Of a DNA stretch of 64,000 bases, positions 1 to 10,445 are shown one piece after another. The notes under the pieces are model-generated. The model did not search any database, was not told where the DNA came from, and worked only from the letters and a program-made list of their open reading frames with translations. Source of the DNA: Acholoe squamosa (taxonomy: Eukaryota > Annelida > Polychaeta > Phyllodocida > Polynoidae); NCBI GenBank assembly GCA_949317995.1, contig OX439036.1, forward strand, positions 20,310,854 to 20,374,853. Reading direction: 5' to 3'. Every line of letters begins with the position of its first letter. Position 1 is the stretch's first letter. The position numbers and the translations under genes are program-made.

Positions 1-199
1 CCAACTGAAATTTGCTACGGCCAACTGACATCCCATTCAAGGGAGCAGTCAACTCCAACCAATAGGCAGCAAATAGGAACTGACAACCATCAACTGACTA
101 TTGTATATTAGTCACAATGACCAAGATCAAACATCAAATTCATGGTCAACTGACTACAACATGAATTCAGCCAATTCAATGCTTGACTTTAGGTTGACT

Positions 200-670
200 A
201 TACGAAAAGTTTGCTTCCAAAACTCAATAAACACCATTTTGGAAAACCGAAGTTAAGATGAGAAAACAACAGTTTGGGGTATGTGAAAAATAGGTTGCAA
301 AATCATTTTTTCCCAAAATAGTCATCATTTGTCACATAGGGGCCACCTAAAATCCCATTTTCTCCAAATACAATAAATCCCACACCTGTTTTGTTTCAAA
401 ACGCAATAAATCCACTCAGCCAGACATTGTAATGACATGTGTGTTCATTAATAATCTTATTTCCATGGATTTAATTATCTCTTGATATCATATCGTTTTG
501 TTTTGTAAGTTTTATAACCATATTCGGCCCCATATTCCTAACAAAAACCAACTTTGGAGAGAGGTATATAGACGTGGAAGCTATTGTGATGTGTTTATTG
601 CATTTTGGAACAAAGCAGCGTGCATTTATTGCATTCTGGAACAAAACAGAATTATTGCATTTTGCAAAGA
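200..670. repeat. dispersed ATTTATTGCATTTTGGAACA-like motif cluster
   Basis: A motif close to TTATTGCATTTTGGAACAAA recurs near 595, 625 and 653 on the plus strand and near 391-412 on the minus strand. A weaker form lies near 217 and another near 1766. The first 180 bases also repeat CAACTGAC several times. The short open frame at 498-710 runs through these repeats and is not taken as a gene. The family is unknown. Confidence 0.4.
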
Positions 671-753
671 AATATATGATAAATCACTTTTTGTCTGTGA
701 AAGAAAATGAAGTTGTCGCCATTATTATGGAAGCAAGAAAAGAGTCAATTTAG

Positions 754-755
<2 letters not shown>

Positions 756-811
<56 letters not shown>
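756..811. repeat. (TA)n microsatellite
   Basis: Uninterrupted alternating TA over about 55 bases. Confidence 0.95.
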
Positions 812-814
<3 letters not shown>

Positions 815-2640
815 CAAGTATTCACAGGTATTCCACATCCATAGAGAATGCACTACACATTTAACCTAGCCCAGAGGCCAGGGTGTGATGTCTACTAGAA
901 GTTAATATTGGTTCTTATATATTTTCTTAAGGCCTAAAAGAGGTGTCTATCAGGTGCATTGTTTTTGTAGTCATTATTTCTCATTTGGAAACAGTCACAG
1001 AAACAACAGAGAACATATTGAAGAAGACCTTTCTTTCAGTTCATTCCAATAACTGCAGGTGGTTAGTTCATTTTGATCCAACTATTTATTGGGGAATGTG
1101 GTACCCCGGTAATGAAGATCAGGTAGTAGGTAAAGTGCCTAGATGAGACCCCTTGTGTCAGATATCAGAACTATCTAGTGGGTATAATTGTGATGTCATA
1201 TTCTTACAAGAATACCACAGCTTTGACTTCACATCATAATGACATAAATATGTAATATTTAGTATGCTTGATTTATTCAGTAAACAAGTATTTGTAGTAT
1301 TGCTGGTAACATATTAATTTTTTTCAAGAGCAAAGAGACAAGAAATACATGTAATTCTGTAAAGTTCCAAGTTTATCCAGATCAAGATGTAATTTAGACA
1401 TCACTCATGTATCACTTTATAACATTGCAAAATAACTACTATGAGATGTGTTATTGATGTCAAATGGCACACATCTTTATAACACTTCTAATATCATAGC
1501 ATATTCATGACAGCATATGATGTGTATGATTGCACCAGATAAAGACATCATTATGATGTCAAATAGGACTTCTTTCTTTTTACATCCCATATAGGATGTA
1601 TCTTTTACATCAACATCTAGTCAATTCATCACATAAAAGTCTTTGCCTCCTAATGACATAATTATCTGGTCGGTTTCACGTTACAACCTGAATATGATGA
1701 GTATTGGACGTCTTTTTTACGTAAGGTGCTAGCTAGGATTATCTCAAAACACCCAAAATGGATTTGTTGCGTTTTGGAACGAAACTCTTTATATGAATAA
1801 CTTGGGTTAGTCACAGGTTACTGTAGAGCTAAAATAGACACTATCATTTTACTGTCTTAAGTTAGTCTCTACTGGCTAAGATATTTACCTCTATTTTTAT
1901 CAGTGTAAGCAAGTAAATGCCACATCAGCATCCCAAAGGCACCGTAAGTGTGATAGCATTCACAGATAAGGAACCCAATGGTGCTCTCAGTATTAAATGG
2001 GACATATATAAATGATACAGCGCAAAGACTCACAGTAGGTACACCACATATTCTCTAGAAACATAACACAGCTATGTGAAACTTTATTCATTAGAAAGGC
2101 TGATGAGTTTGGAAAACAACAATATACGTCCCGTTAAAATACATTGGGAACTTACTATAGGATGAAAGATTTCATGAGTGAAAGTTGGCCCCAAAATTGA
2201 GACCTTTTGATCATAGCCACTGGAGCATTTTCAGGATGCTCCTACAGCTAAAACATTATAGATATGTTGTCAGGAAACATTGTACTCATACTCTATGATA
2301 TAGGTACTGGAAGGAACTACATTCACATGCATGTAAATTTGACCAAGAAACCTCCAAACCTACAAAACCAGTCAATAGTTCCAAACTAGCAACCTGTGTT
2401 GATAGCCATTCTGCCATTTTTAGGCCTATACAACTTGATAAAAAATATTAGGTCAAGTAAAAAGCATGTCATGCATGATATCTCCCACATATAGAGGAAT
2501 GCTTAACATTTTTTGACACACACTTACACAGCCATTATCCAATATGAGATGAGTGAAATTCACAAAATTAATAAAATACACTGATTGATAGCCTTGTCTA
2601 AGAAGCATGTTAGACTATGCAATATGATAGGCTATTAAGC
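812..2640. other. no gene seen
   Basis: AT-rich sequence with only short chance frames. Words like CATCATAATGACAT recur in both orientations near 1230 and 1550, suggesting an old inverted-repeat element, but the ends could not be set. Nothing else recognised. Confidence 0.5.
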
Positions 2641-2648
2641 TAATAGAT

Positions 2649-2751
2649 CATGGATGTTGGAGCCCTAGGGGAGTCTATGCTGGATATACCCGAGCCGTGG
2701 AGCGGCGAGGGTATATCCAGCATAGACTCCCCGTGGGCTCCAACATCCATG
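2649..2751. repeat. 43-bp terminal hairpin with 17-nt loop (HT copy 1)
   Basis: Arm 2649-2691 pairs with 2709-2751 with two mismatches, around a 17-nt GC-rich loop at 2692-2708. Read on the minus strand, the loop matches the loop of the hairpin at 27481-27535 at 14 of 17 positions, although the stems differ. Confidence 0.9.
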
Positions 2752-3590
2752 AACTAATAGGTTTATACCACGATTTCCTCCATTTTGTATTAATTTCTTA
2801 CCTGATATCCAAAGATTATAGCCAGGAGAATACATTTTGTAAGTGCAAGCGACACGGCCCGTGTCCGCTCTGTGCGAAGCCATTGTTTTTGTTCCTTGCC
2901 GGGACAGGTACCGCCGTGTTTACAGTCACTTTTCGTATGGAATCCAGCCATGACATGTTATAATATTGAAATCCCAAGAAGTATTCGATCCATAGACAAG
3001 GAATGTGTGCTAATTTTCTCCATTTTCTTCGATATATATAAGAATCCATTGATTTTCCAAACCGGTCCGAAATTTTTGGCGTCTTCCTCGTACGGCGAGC
3101 GGATGACCTATATCTACATCCGGGGAACTGACACACTTTCGCCGAACAAGGAGGCGGGTGGGAATGGCCGGACCGCGACTCGCTTACGATGGGAAAATCA
3201 ATGGATTCTCCTTTATTTTGAATATATTGGACATAATACGTATGGAGGGATCATCTAGACTATCTAAGGATATGTATGTTTTATTTTGAAGAATTGTCAT
3301 GATTGGATTCCATACGAAAAGTGAGTGTGAACACGACGGTACCTCTCCCGGCAAGGAACACAAACAATGGCTTCGCGCAGAGCGGCCACGGGAAAATCAA
3401 TGGATTCTTATTTATATCGAACAAAATGGAGAAAATTAGCACACATTCCTCGTCTATGGATCGAATACTTCTTGGGATTTTAATATTACAACATGACAAG
3501 CTTGGAATCTTAAAGAAAACTGACTTGAAACATAGCATTAGGACCTCAGGTTAGAATTTATCTATTTTCGCATTGGGTTTCATCACCGTT

Positions 3591-3672
3591 CAGTGTAGCG
3601 CAATGGCTAAGGCCTTCGCCTACCACCACTGCGGCCGGGGTTCAATTCTCATACGAGTTGGCACGATTTTTC
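3591..3672 (+). other. tRNA-like unit with Pol III boxes (HT copy 1)
   Basis: TAGCGCAATGG at 3596-3606 fits the internal Pol III box A consensus exactly, and GGTTCAATTCT at 3639-3649 fits box B with small changes. A TTTTT run, the usual Pol III stop, follows at about 3667. A proper cloverleaf and anticodon are not evident, so it is tRNA-derived rather than a working tRNA. The unit reads away from the element body. Confidence 0.6.
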
Positions 3673-4338
3673 ACTATGGAAAATGGCTAGATTAACTTTG
3701 TATAGCTGCCATAATTTCCAAAAATATTCTAAGTCCAACTTGACCCCGAAAAAGTATATACCAAAAATTCTAAAAATGCACAAGGGTGGTATATGCAGAA
3801 TATACCACGTATATATCGCATATAAAACCACCGGAAGTGCCAGAATAGTGGTATAAATCATTTTAACTACATGTCTGATTGCTTTCATATCTGAAACATG
3901 AATACTCTGTACAATATTCTTTTTGTACAATCATCAAAGATATGCAAATATATAGACTGAGGGGCCACCTGGTGGCAAATAGGGGACAAGATGCAGATGT
4001 TCCTGAAATCAACCCTATGAAACAAACCCATTTATGGTCTCATGAGGCTGAAACCCATAAAATAGTCCTATAGTTTGGGACAAAGGAACTTAGACCCTTT
4101 TCAGATGGGGTCTGTTATTTCTGTATCTTTATCCATTTGGCTTCAAGGGCCTAGGGAAGATGAGGCTCTTTTTGTAAAACACTCCACTGCTACACTGAGG
4201 GGAGCAGCTAAATAGCCTACTCTCTATGGAGGGACTATGTAACACCCCTACTTTGGTGGGCTCTCACATTTTAACCGTCAATTAGAATGGTTAGTTTATT
4301 TATGTGATGATTCTAGACCCTTCAAGCTTCCTTATAAG

Positions 4339-4827
4339 GTGCGGGACTTTCTTTTATTTTTACAGGTACTATTTTTTTACTGCAGCTGCAATATCAAGAT
4401 ATTAATATGTCAGATAGTCCCGCATATCAAAATTCATGTATTCATGTTATTGGGTGGAACGAGGAGATCTAGACCTTTCAGAAATGGGGCCTGCCATTCC
4501 GGAGGATCCTACTCACAGGCACTTTATAGTAGATTAGACTATATTGTGTATATAGGGAAGGCCACTATTACCAGCCTTATCTCAGGCAATAGGTTTTCCT
4601 ATTTCAATTGCTTAGAGTTTGTCTTTTTATCATTTGACCCACCTAAAGCGACCGATCAGGATCTGACTCTTTCATCAGTGCACCATGTACGTGCTGACAT
4701 CAAGGACTTCCGATCTTCTGATCTTGCACCAGACCTGGCATGTGATGCTACAAGGAAAATATGGTTCCTACTCAATCTTGCAAGAGATGCCGAGATGAGA
4801 AATATCATGTCTCCAAATACAAGTTAA
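4339..4827 (+). CDS. unrecognised 162-codon frame; possible terminal exon
   Basis: I do not recognise this protein. The first half is hydrophobic and AT-rich and looks like non-coding sequence that happens to be open. The second half (from about codon 92) has mixed charged composition and reads better as coding. A splice-acceptor-like tract (pyrimidines ending in TTGCTTAG) sits at about 4594-4612, just before it. The real unit may therefore be a last exon at about 4613-4827. The nearest plus-strand AATAAA downstream is at about 4969, inside the edge of the solo LTR. No motif, signal peptide or family match was seen. It could equally be a chance frame. Confidence 0.25.
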   Translation: MRDFLLFLQVLFFYCSCNIKILICQIVPHIKIHVFMLLGGTRRSRPFRNGACHSGGSYSQALYSRLDYIVYIGKATITSLISGNRFSYFNCLEFVFLSFDPPKATDQDLTLSSVHHVRADIKDFRSSDLAPDLACDATRKIWFLLNLARDAEMRNIMSPNTS

Positions 4828-4965
4828 CAAAAAGTCTTGCTTTAGACCATGTGGTATTGCAACCAGCATAAAATATTTGATATAAGGCTGTTGTATATGT
4901 ACTGTCAGTGTTCAGAATTATCTATGAAGTAGGGGATGGTAGATGTCGTATTGTATTTTGTATAC

Positions 4966-5626
4966 TGTAATAAATAAGGATGAACACCGGATTCTGAGTT
5001 AACGACTTAAATACTTTTATTCATGAGCCACATCCCGACCCGCCCTGTGGGCTTAGGTACACCGACCACTTATCGCTTCAACTCATGCGGCGGCAGCTAG
5101 CTCTCCCCAGCGTTTCCGGCGGCGATCCCACTCCCAGTCGGATCCCGGCGTCTCTGCTACTACTGGCTCCTGCTGCCTCACCGTGCGTCTTAGCGGCTCC
5201 ACCTCTAGTCAGTCCGACCCCCGACTCCTCCCGAACTCCCCCTTATATACCCCCCCTGATGTCCCGGTGACGTCACACTACCAAATACGGGCGTAGCCCG
5301 CCGACTGCGGCGCCACCCGGCATCGGCCGCTCCAATTAACCCTTTAAGGGCAGAGCAAAAATTGTTGCCCTGGCCATGGGGACAGCCTCTGAAAAAAGTA
5401 TAGTTCCTAGAGGACGAGCCTATTTTCAATTCCTATACTAATCCTATATAACTGGCATTGACTATAGTCGACGCTAGGCCTGCCATGGTGTCGACTATAG
5501 TCGATGCTAGGCCTACCATGGTGTCGACTATAGTCGATGCTAGCCCTCAATGGGTTAACGTCTGGCCCCTCCGCAGGACTCGCCCGTCTCCTCCCCGTGT
5601 ATTCCACCGAAGCCGACTCCATTACA
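4966..5626 (-). mobile_element. solo LTR of a gypsy-like retrotransposon
   Basis: The unit begins TGTAAT and ends ATTACA on the plus strand. It is flanked by ATAC on both sides (4962-4965 and 5627-5630), a 4-bp target duplication. Read on the minus strand it has a TATA box (GGTATATAAGGGGG, near 5236-5250), a consensus CRE (TGACGTCA, near 5268-5276), and AATAAA near 5014-5019, about 220 bases downstream of the TATA box. It is much richer in GC and CpG than its surroundings. No internal retrotransposon sequence is attached, so it is the usual product of LTR-LTR recombination. The family is not established; the LTR at 27896-28346 differs in sequence. Confidence 0.8.
5457..5560. repeat. three-unit 33-bp minisatellite in the LTR
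   Basis: Three units of about 33 bp, each with the palindromes CGACTATAGTCG, TAGGCCTA and CCATGG, end in CCCTCAATGGGTTAA. The same array, ending the same way, recurs at 38205-38312. It lies upstream of the LTR promoter. Confidence 0.9.
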
Positions 5627-5699
5627 ATACTCTCGTAACTTCCGGTCGGGGACTTCTGGTCGGTATTTCCCGCTCATATACATCCACACAAAGGAGTTG

Positions 5700-6150
5700 G
5701 CAGTTGACTTGATCACACACAATGAATCTATTGTCCTAATAAAACATAAAAAACCCAGGATCTAGTTTGGATTAATATCATATCAACACATGCATATGAC
5801 AGTAGAGGTGTGGTAAAGACTTTGTCTTGATCTATCAGGGCAGATAAAACATTAGGCATATCTTTTTCCTTGTGCCTGGCAAGTTATCTGATTGCAGTTA
5901 ATTCAGCCATTTTTTTATTTCATTAGCTATGTCGTGATGAACTGGACGTCCTATAGCCACACCCATCACCTGGGTATTCAATCACACAATAACCAAATAT
6001 GGATACCCAGGGCAAGTTAAGGCTAATACTAAAGAGTATCATATGCCAGCTAAGGACGTCAGAGGTATCACCTCATTAGAGGTTGTAATCTATATGGCTG
6101 ATTTCACTGTGCAACCTGAAGTTGGAATGCACATAAAACCAGACACGGTC
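5700..6150. other. no gene seen
   Basis: No convincing frame or repeat was seen. Confidence 0.5.
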
Positions 6151-6248
6151 AAATCAGTTTTCATGTTGGTGTTTATTTACCAGTTGTTACAGGCTGAATA
6201 AATAGTTATAAGTTGAATAAGTAGTTAGGTTGCATGTAGTGATCAACG

Positions 6249-6277
6249 TTTCGACTTACTTAATAAGTCTTCTTCAG
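6249..6277 (-). ncRNA. hammerhead-ribozyme-like core (degenerate)
   Basis: On the minus strand CTGAAGA (6271-6277) is followed by a 6-bp stem, GACTTA with TAAGTC, around a 5-nt loop, and then GAAA (6249-6252). This is the order CUGANGA, stem II, GAAA of the hammerhead core. A short GTTG/CAAC stem III follows with one mismatch. I found no pairing for stem I, so self-cleavage is doubtful. Hammerhead motifs are known in Penelope-like and other retroelements. The repetitive sequence at 6180-6240 would fit the tail of such an element. Confidence 0.35.
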
Positions 6278-6613
6278 GATAGTTAGGTATGCAAAGTGCC
6301 TACTGAGGTACACTTAGGGATCGCGTTTCATAATACTACTTCCTGTTTGACTTAGAAAATTTAACAAAGCCTGGTAAGATGTTAGATATCATTTGTGCTG
6401 ATGGATGTTCTGCAGGGTGTTCTGTTGAAGAACTTTTTCTCTAGGATCCCATGTGCAACTAATTATACCTAACTTAAGGCTGCTGAATGAAAATGAGGTT
6501 AAGAAAATGCCCACTGGCTGTCAGTTTTAAAATATTATATATACCTTATATACCTATATATAGTGGAGTCACTTTTTTTTATATGAATATTTATCTTTAT
6601 AGCTGACAGAGGT

Positions 6614-6615
<2 letters not shown>

Positions 6616-6683
<68 letters not shown>
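6616..6683. repeat. (TA)n microsatellite
   Basis: Alternating TA for about 67 bases. Confidence 0.95.
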
Positions 6684-6686
<3 letters not shown>

Positions 6687-7029
6687 CATATATGTGTAGT
6701 ATACATGAAAACGAATATGTTCAGTGAACTGAGATTACATAAACACTAAATGAATACAGCACTGACAGTGACAAAAGGCATATACCCCTGGCAATAAAGA
6801 AAGGTAAGCCTTCTACCCACCCAAAGGTGTAGTGGTAGATAATTCTAGACCTACCTGCTAAAGTTCAGCTAATTATTATGTTTATCTATATATATGAGAG
6901 AAAAAGAGAAAAAAAACAGTAAAGACAAATCTTAAATGGGTATCAATCAAAACCTGTGCAACCCTAGGTAGCCACAGGAACTAGTGACTTCATTAGGGAT
7001 TTAGTGCCTAGTTTAGATTGATAATGTAA
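6684..7029. other. no gene seen
   Basis: AT-rich sequence between the microsatellite and the LINE. Nothing recognised. Confidence 0.4.
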
Positions 7030-7496
7030 GTCAGTTAGTCGCCTCTCAACAGATAATTCGTTCTAACATATTGCCCCACAATATTCAACACTTTTCCTGT
7101 ATGCCATACAGTTTGTTTGTGAAACTGCCAATACCGGACCATCAAGGCTCATGTAGATAATTCCCTTTTATCCCTATATTCAGCTTTCAGAGACCTAATG
7201 TACATATAGTTCATTAAATGACATTTTCTCCTATCTTTCAGTAGTGGCATTGCTGCTAGAGTATGAATATAATTGGTGTCTGTCATGTGATGGACTCATG
7301 AACATATCTTGATACATTGGTTCTGAGCAGTTTGTAGAGGATTTACATATATATCTGCACTGTTGATAAACAAGACATCACCATAATGAAAATATGGTAT
7401 GATCGTGGACCTTAGCACCTTCAGTGCTGCACTTTGTGTTAGACAAGATCTTATACAAGACAGTTGGTACATTCTAAAATTGACAGTTCTACAAAC
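7030..7496 (-). pseudogene. LINE reverse transcriptase C-terminal fragment
   Basis: This is the part of the reverse transcriptase downstream of the palm. Its first open piece (7505 down to 7296) holds a typical thumb-region pattern, with SAALKVLRSTIIPYFHYGD near its middle. A second piece (about 7255 down to 7150) has the PLLKDRRKCHLMNYMY-like block seen near the end of many LINE ORF2 proteins. The frame then decays. Stops separate the pieces, so it cannot make an active protein. Removing the MITE at 7497-7917 joins it in frame to the upstream reverse transcriptase piece. The closest family is Jockey/CR1-like, judged from pattern only. Confidence 0.7.
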
Positions 7497-7917
7497 GTGG
7501 GACAAAACTTGGAAAAACCTAACATTACGGGGATTTAGTGCTAGTTATTGCCACCAGGGGGCACAACTAGTGCTGTACATGGTAAAACCTCACACATTGT
7601 CATGGAATCATTTGATATATATATATATTGGTCAACTGCTTACTCAAACCAGATAGATATACCTAAAATAAGAATATCTTAATTTCTGTCAACCTGCACA
7701 GATATTACCCATGCTGGGCATGGTAACATGCCTTTCTTTGTTGTAAATAAAGGCCTTTGCCAATTATTTAGGGGCTGTGATTGTCCAAATTTGTGGCAAG
7801 ACCTATATATAGAAAGTATTCTGATAGGTTACATTAAATATACCCTCTTGTTCTTCTTGGCTGTACCACCTAGAGGCTCTGAATAGCATAATGTTAGGTT
7901 TTCTCATGTTTTGTCAC
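7497..7917. mobile_element. 421-bp MITE inserted in the LINE
   Basis: Its ends are inverted copies of about 33 bp (GTGGGACAAAAC... and ...GTTTTGTCAC), each running into a CCTAACATTA block. AC lies on both sides (7495-7496 and 7918-7919). Taking out the element with one AC restores the LINE reading frame across the junction. No protein is encoded. Confidence 0.8.
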
Positions 7918-8260
7918 ACATTACTCAAATGAACATCATATTTCAAGTAAGGGTCCAATATTACCCCAAGGTACTTGTAGGACATAACAGTTTCGGGGAT
8001 TTTGTCATTTATAGACAGGTTGACATAAATTGCATTCTCTAATTTCTCTCTTGTAGAGGTTAACACCATTACTTTTGTTTTGCTTGCATTGACAGATAAC
8101 TTATTCTGCAGACACCATAGAGAAAACAAATACAATGAATCTTAGAGATCAATCTCTTTGAATCTCTGTTAGCTCTATAAATAACAGTGTCATCTGCATA
8201 CAGTCTTGCTTCAAATGCACCTAAACGGTAGGTAATATCATTTCGGTGTGTCTCATGAGA
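7918..8260 (-). pseudogene. LINE reverse transcriptase palm fragment (YADD)
   Basis: On the minus strand the catalytic palm motif LYADDTVIY is read at about 8175-8205. The two aspartates are the metal-binding residues of reverse transcriptases. Downstream, in another frame after a one-base shift, comes the NKLSVNASKTKVMVL block (8135 down to 7914) and then YLGVILDPYLKYDVHL, both standard for the region after the palm. The frameshift near 8140 means the copy is dead. The frame resumes at 7496 after the MITE. Upstream palm motifs (8260-8760) are too eroded to place. Confidence 0.8.
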
Positions 8261-9314
8261 TCAGTGCAATGTCACCTTTCTGACCGGCAGCACTCATTTT
8301 GAGGTCTAGTTCACACAATATTTCAATTCTGTTATCATTCTTTTCACATTTATGTACCACTTACAGAGGTCCTCCCTGTGTGCTAATTGCTATACACCTT
8401 TTTACATTCCTTCATCCCCTATGGTCCATAATGTCTAGCATTTCTTGTCTTTTCCTCTAAAGTTTCTGACCCCCTTCCTCTTTCAACTCATTTTTATTCT
8501 ACCTCCTTAGTATTTAACTATTGCATTCAAACAGGTCTGCATTCTCCCCTTGGCCCCTATGCATTCCTTCTTTTTCAAGCATTTCTAAGTTAGTTTCTAA
8601 GTTAGTTTGGATATCAGCAATTTCATCATTTATCTCATTACCATAGAACTTCCAAGGGGCAGTTCTATGTGCAATGTGCTGGGCCGAGTTAGGGCAAAGT
8701 TGGCTGTAATAATCTTTGATATCCAGGCACCTTCTCGTCATCGACCTTAATGTTTGTGGAGGTGTCAACTAGGTCTATTTCCTTTTTTAATATTCTTGCA
8801 GTGAGGAAGTATATTGTTTATTATACGCCAAAACCGTTTGTGGTCTTTTCATTTGCTTTTACATCATCCAGAACATTGCTTTGTCTTGCTGACTTGGCCA
8901 ATCTATTACCTTCCCTTCTTGCATCTACAGCAATATCCCAATCAGCTTCAGATTTAGACTTTTCAGCTTTTGCTAGCAAGTTATTTTTGTATTTTATGAC
9001 TTCAATGAGATCCTTTTAACCATTGGTCATTGTTAATGGGAATGAGATAGGTTTTGAATTTGCAGTTTTTATCTAGCGACATCACGATAGCATTTTTAAA
9101 CTAATCCCAGAGGATATTGGGGTCATTAGTTGCATCAAATATATCCCAGTTGTAACCATCTAAATCAGATTTTAGTGTATCAACATTATATTTAACGTAG
9201 GAACGACCAACGAAAGTCTTTTCTCTAGCTTAACCTTGGTTTTCTTTTTATTTAGGTAAACAGCTATGTTGAGGTTTATAACTCCAGACATACAGGTATA
9301 TCTGATATTGGCAA

Positions 9315-9737
9315 TTATATTAGATCAATCTGGGTTGATGACTTAGGTATGACTTGAGTTTGTTGTTTTATTACCTGTCTCAGTCTGAATGGTTTGAGGG
9401 TGTTGAGTAGATTTTCCACCATGTTGGTATCATTTGCAACATTAATATTCATGTCTCCAAGCAATACAATATCCATTTTAATATTACCAGGAATCTTACC
9501 AAGTATGGATGATATGGCATCAATGAAATTATTAGCATTGCCCTGAGGTGGTCTATATACATTTATAAGTAGCATGACCTTATTCTTACCTTTTGTCACC
9601 TGAATACATTGGATTTCTGCATCAATACAACTTAAATTATACTCCTGATACATGAAAGCATCGTGGAACCACCCTCTTATGTCATGCCTTGTATTTGTCT
9701 GGGTAATATCAATAGCTTTGACACCGCAGCAAATCAT
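9315..9737 (-). pseudogene. LINE apurinic-type endonuclease fragment
   Basis: This 140-codon minus frame is the C-terminal two thirds of an APE-type endonuclease, the enzyme that nicks target DNA to prime LINE reverse transcription. The NVYRPPQGN block lies near residues 60-68. VLLGDMNIN, with the catalytic aspartate and asparagine, lies near residues 90-98, and the closing STQIDLI motif lies at the end. The family's usual length is about 220-240 residues, so the N-terminal part is missing or altered. The last His-containing motif is cut by the end of the frame. The start codon is a chance methionine inside the domain. Confidence 0.8.
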
Positions 9738-10245
9738 ATTTTACCCAAAGGTGGCTCCTGGGCCTGCACTATTCTGTGCGTTGGAATCAGTTTTATAGAA
9801 TATTACGTGTTTGGTGCTAACACACTCCATGCATAGTTGTAGCAGTTTGGGTAGTCCAGAAGCAAGAACCCAACGTGGACCATGCCACTAGGAGTAAAGA
9901 TCTCTATGGGTCTTTACAAGAAGTGTCGTACATTAGGTTTCTTGGACATAAGACAGTGAGAGCATTGCTCTTGGTAACTGCTGTCCATGTTTTTCAATAA
10001 ATTATACCATATTTACTGTGCGGAAAGCAAGTTTCATGTACCTTATTGTGTCTTTGCCACCAGTGACAGGGTCAATACATCCATATGCGTCTGCCTAACT
10101 GTGCATTGGTGCAAAGAAATGCGGGTCACACTACCAAAGCCAATCAAAGACGGGGACTGCAGGGTTTCAGCCAATCACGGGGAGCGGGGAGGGACGGAGC
10201 ATTCTGCAGTGTTCTAGGGCAGACCGGACCAAGGGGTATTACCCT

Positions 10246-10445
10246 CACATACATTTATAATGTAAATTCTGAAGTGTTTAAGTGTTTAGCATTGAAACAG
10301 GTTAACACTTCCTAGTTAAAAGCGTTTAAAATTAAACACGTTTAACACTTAAGAAGCGTTGAGAAAGGTGGGACAAATATGTGTTTAAATTAAGTGTTTA
10401 ACTTCTAAACACTAGTGTTTAATCCCTAAACACTGTTTTTACAGT
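10246..10445. mobile_element. truncated GTGTTTA-family MITE
   Basis: About 200 bases match the right half of the element at 39164-39562 and end in CTGTTTTTACAGTG followed by TA. The left terminal repeat is missing. It is full of GTGTTTAA/TTAAACAC words. Confidence 0.7.

Larger units (their letters stand above)
2649..3857 (+). mobile_element. HT family copy 1: hairpin-rich element with terminal tRNA-like unit
   Basis: The left end is a 43-bp hairpin. It is followed by a body carrying two inverted pairs (about 2860-2942 with 3303-3400, and 2943-3060 with 3395-3505). A GC-rich unique core lies at about 3060-3185. A tRNA-like unit follows at 3591-3672, then a short right end. TTTATACCAC at 2762-2771 and its complement at 3848-3857 could be 10-bp terminal repeats of the body. 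Related copies lie at about 26750-27535, 45041-45740 and 62870-63606. Open frames of 60-128 codons inside are mirror images of each other across the inverted repeats and are not genes. No transposase or reverse transcriptase is present, so it would be non-autonomous. Class unknown. Confidence 0.65.
7030..9990 (-). mobile_element. broken LINE (APE endonuclease + reverse transcriptase)
   Basis: Read on the minus strand, fragments of one non-LTR retrotransposon ORF2 occur in order: apurinic-type endonuclease (9315-9737), a basic linker (about 8760-9020), reverse transcriptase with a YADD box (about 7918-8260), and the C-terminal thumb and tail (about 7030-7496). Several frameshifts and stops break it, and the segment between the linker and the YADD box is largely eroded. 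The architecture fits the Jockey/CR1-like group; a clade cannot be assigned by eye. A MITE at 7497-7917 interrupts it. The stretch 9740-9990 reads as poorly preserved upstream coding sequence. Confidence 0.8.

Noticed and set aside
2665-3554. Frames of 72-128 codons in HT copy 1
   Set aside because: They come from the inverted repeats and mirror each other on opposite strands. No motif, and not kept in the other copies.
8750-9019. 89-codon plus-strand frame
   Set aside because: It is the reverse of the LINE linker region, which reads better on the minus strand.
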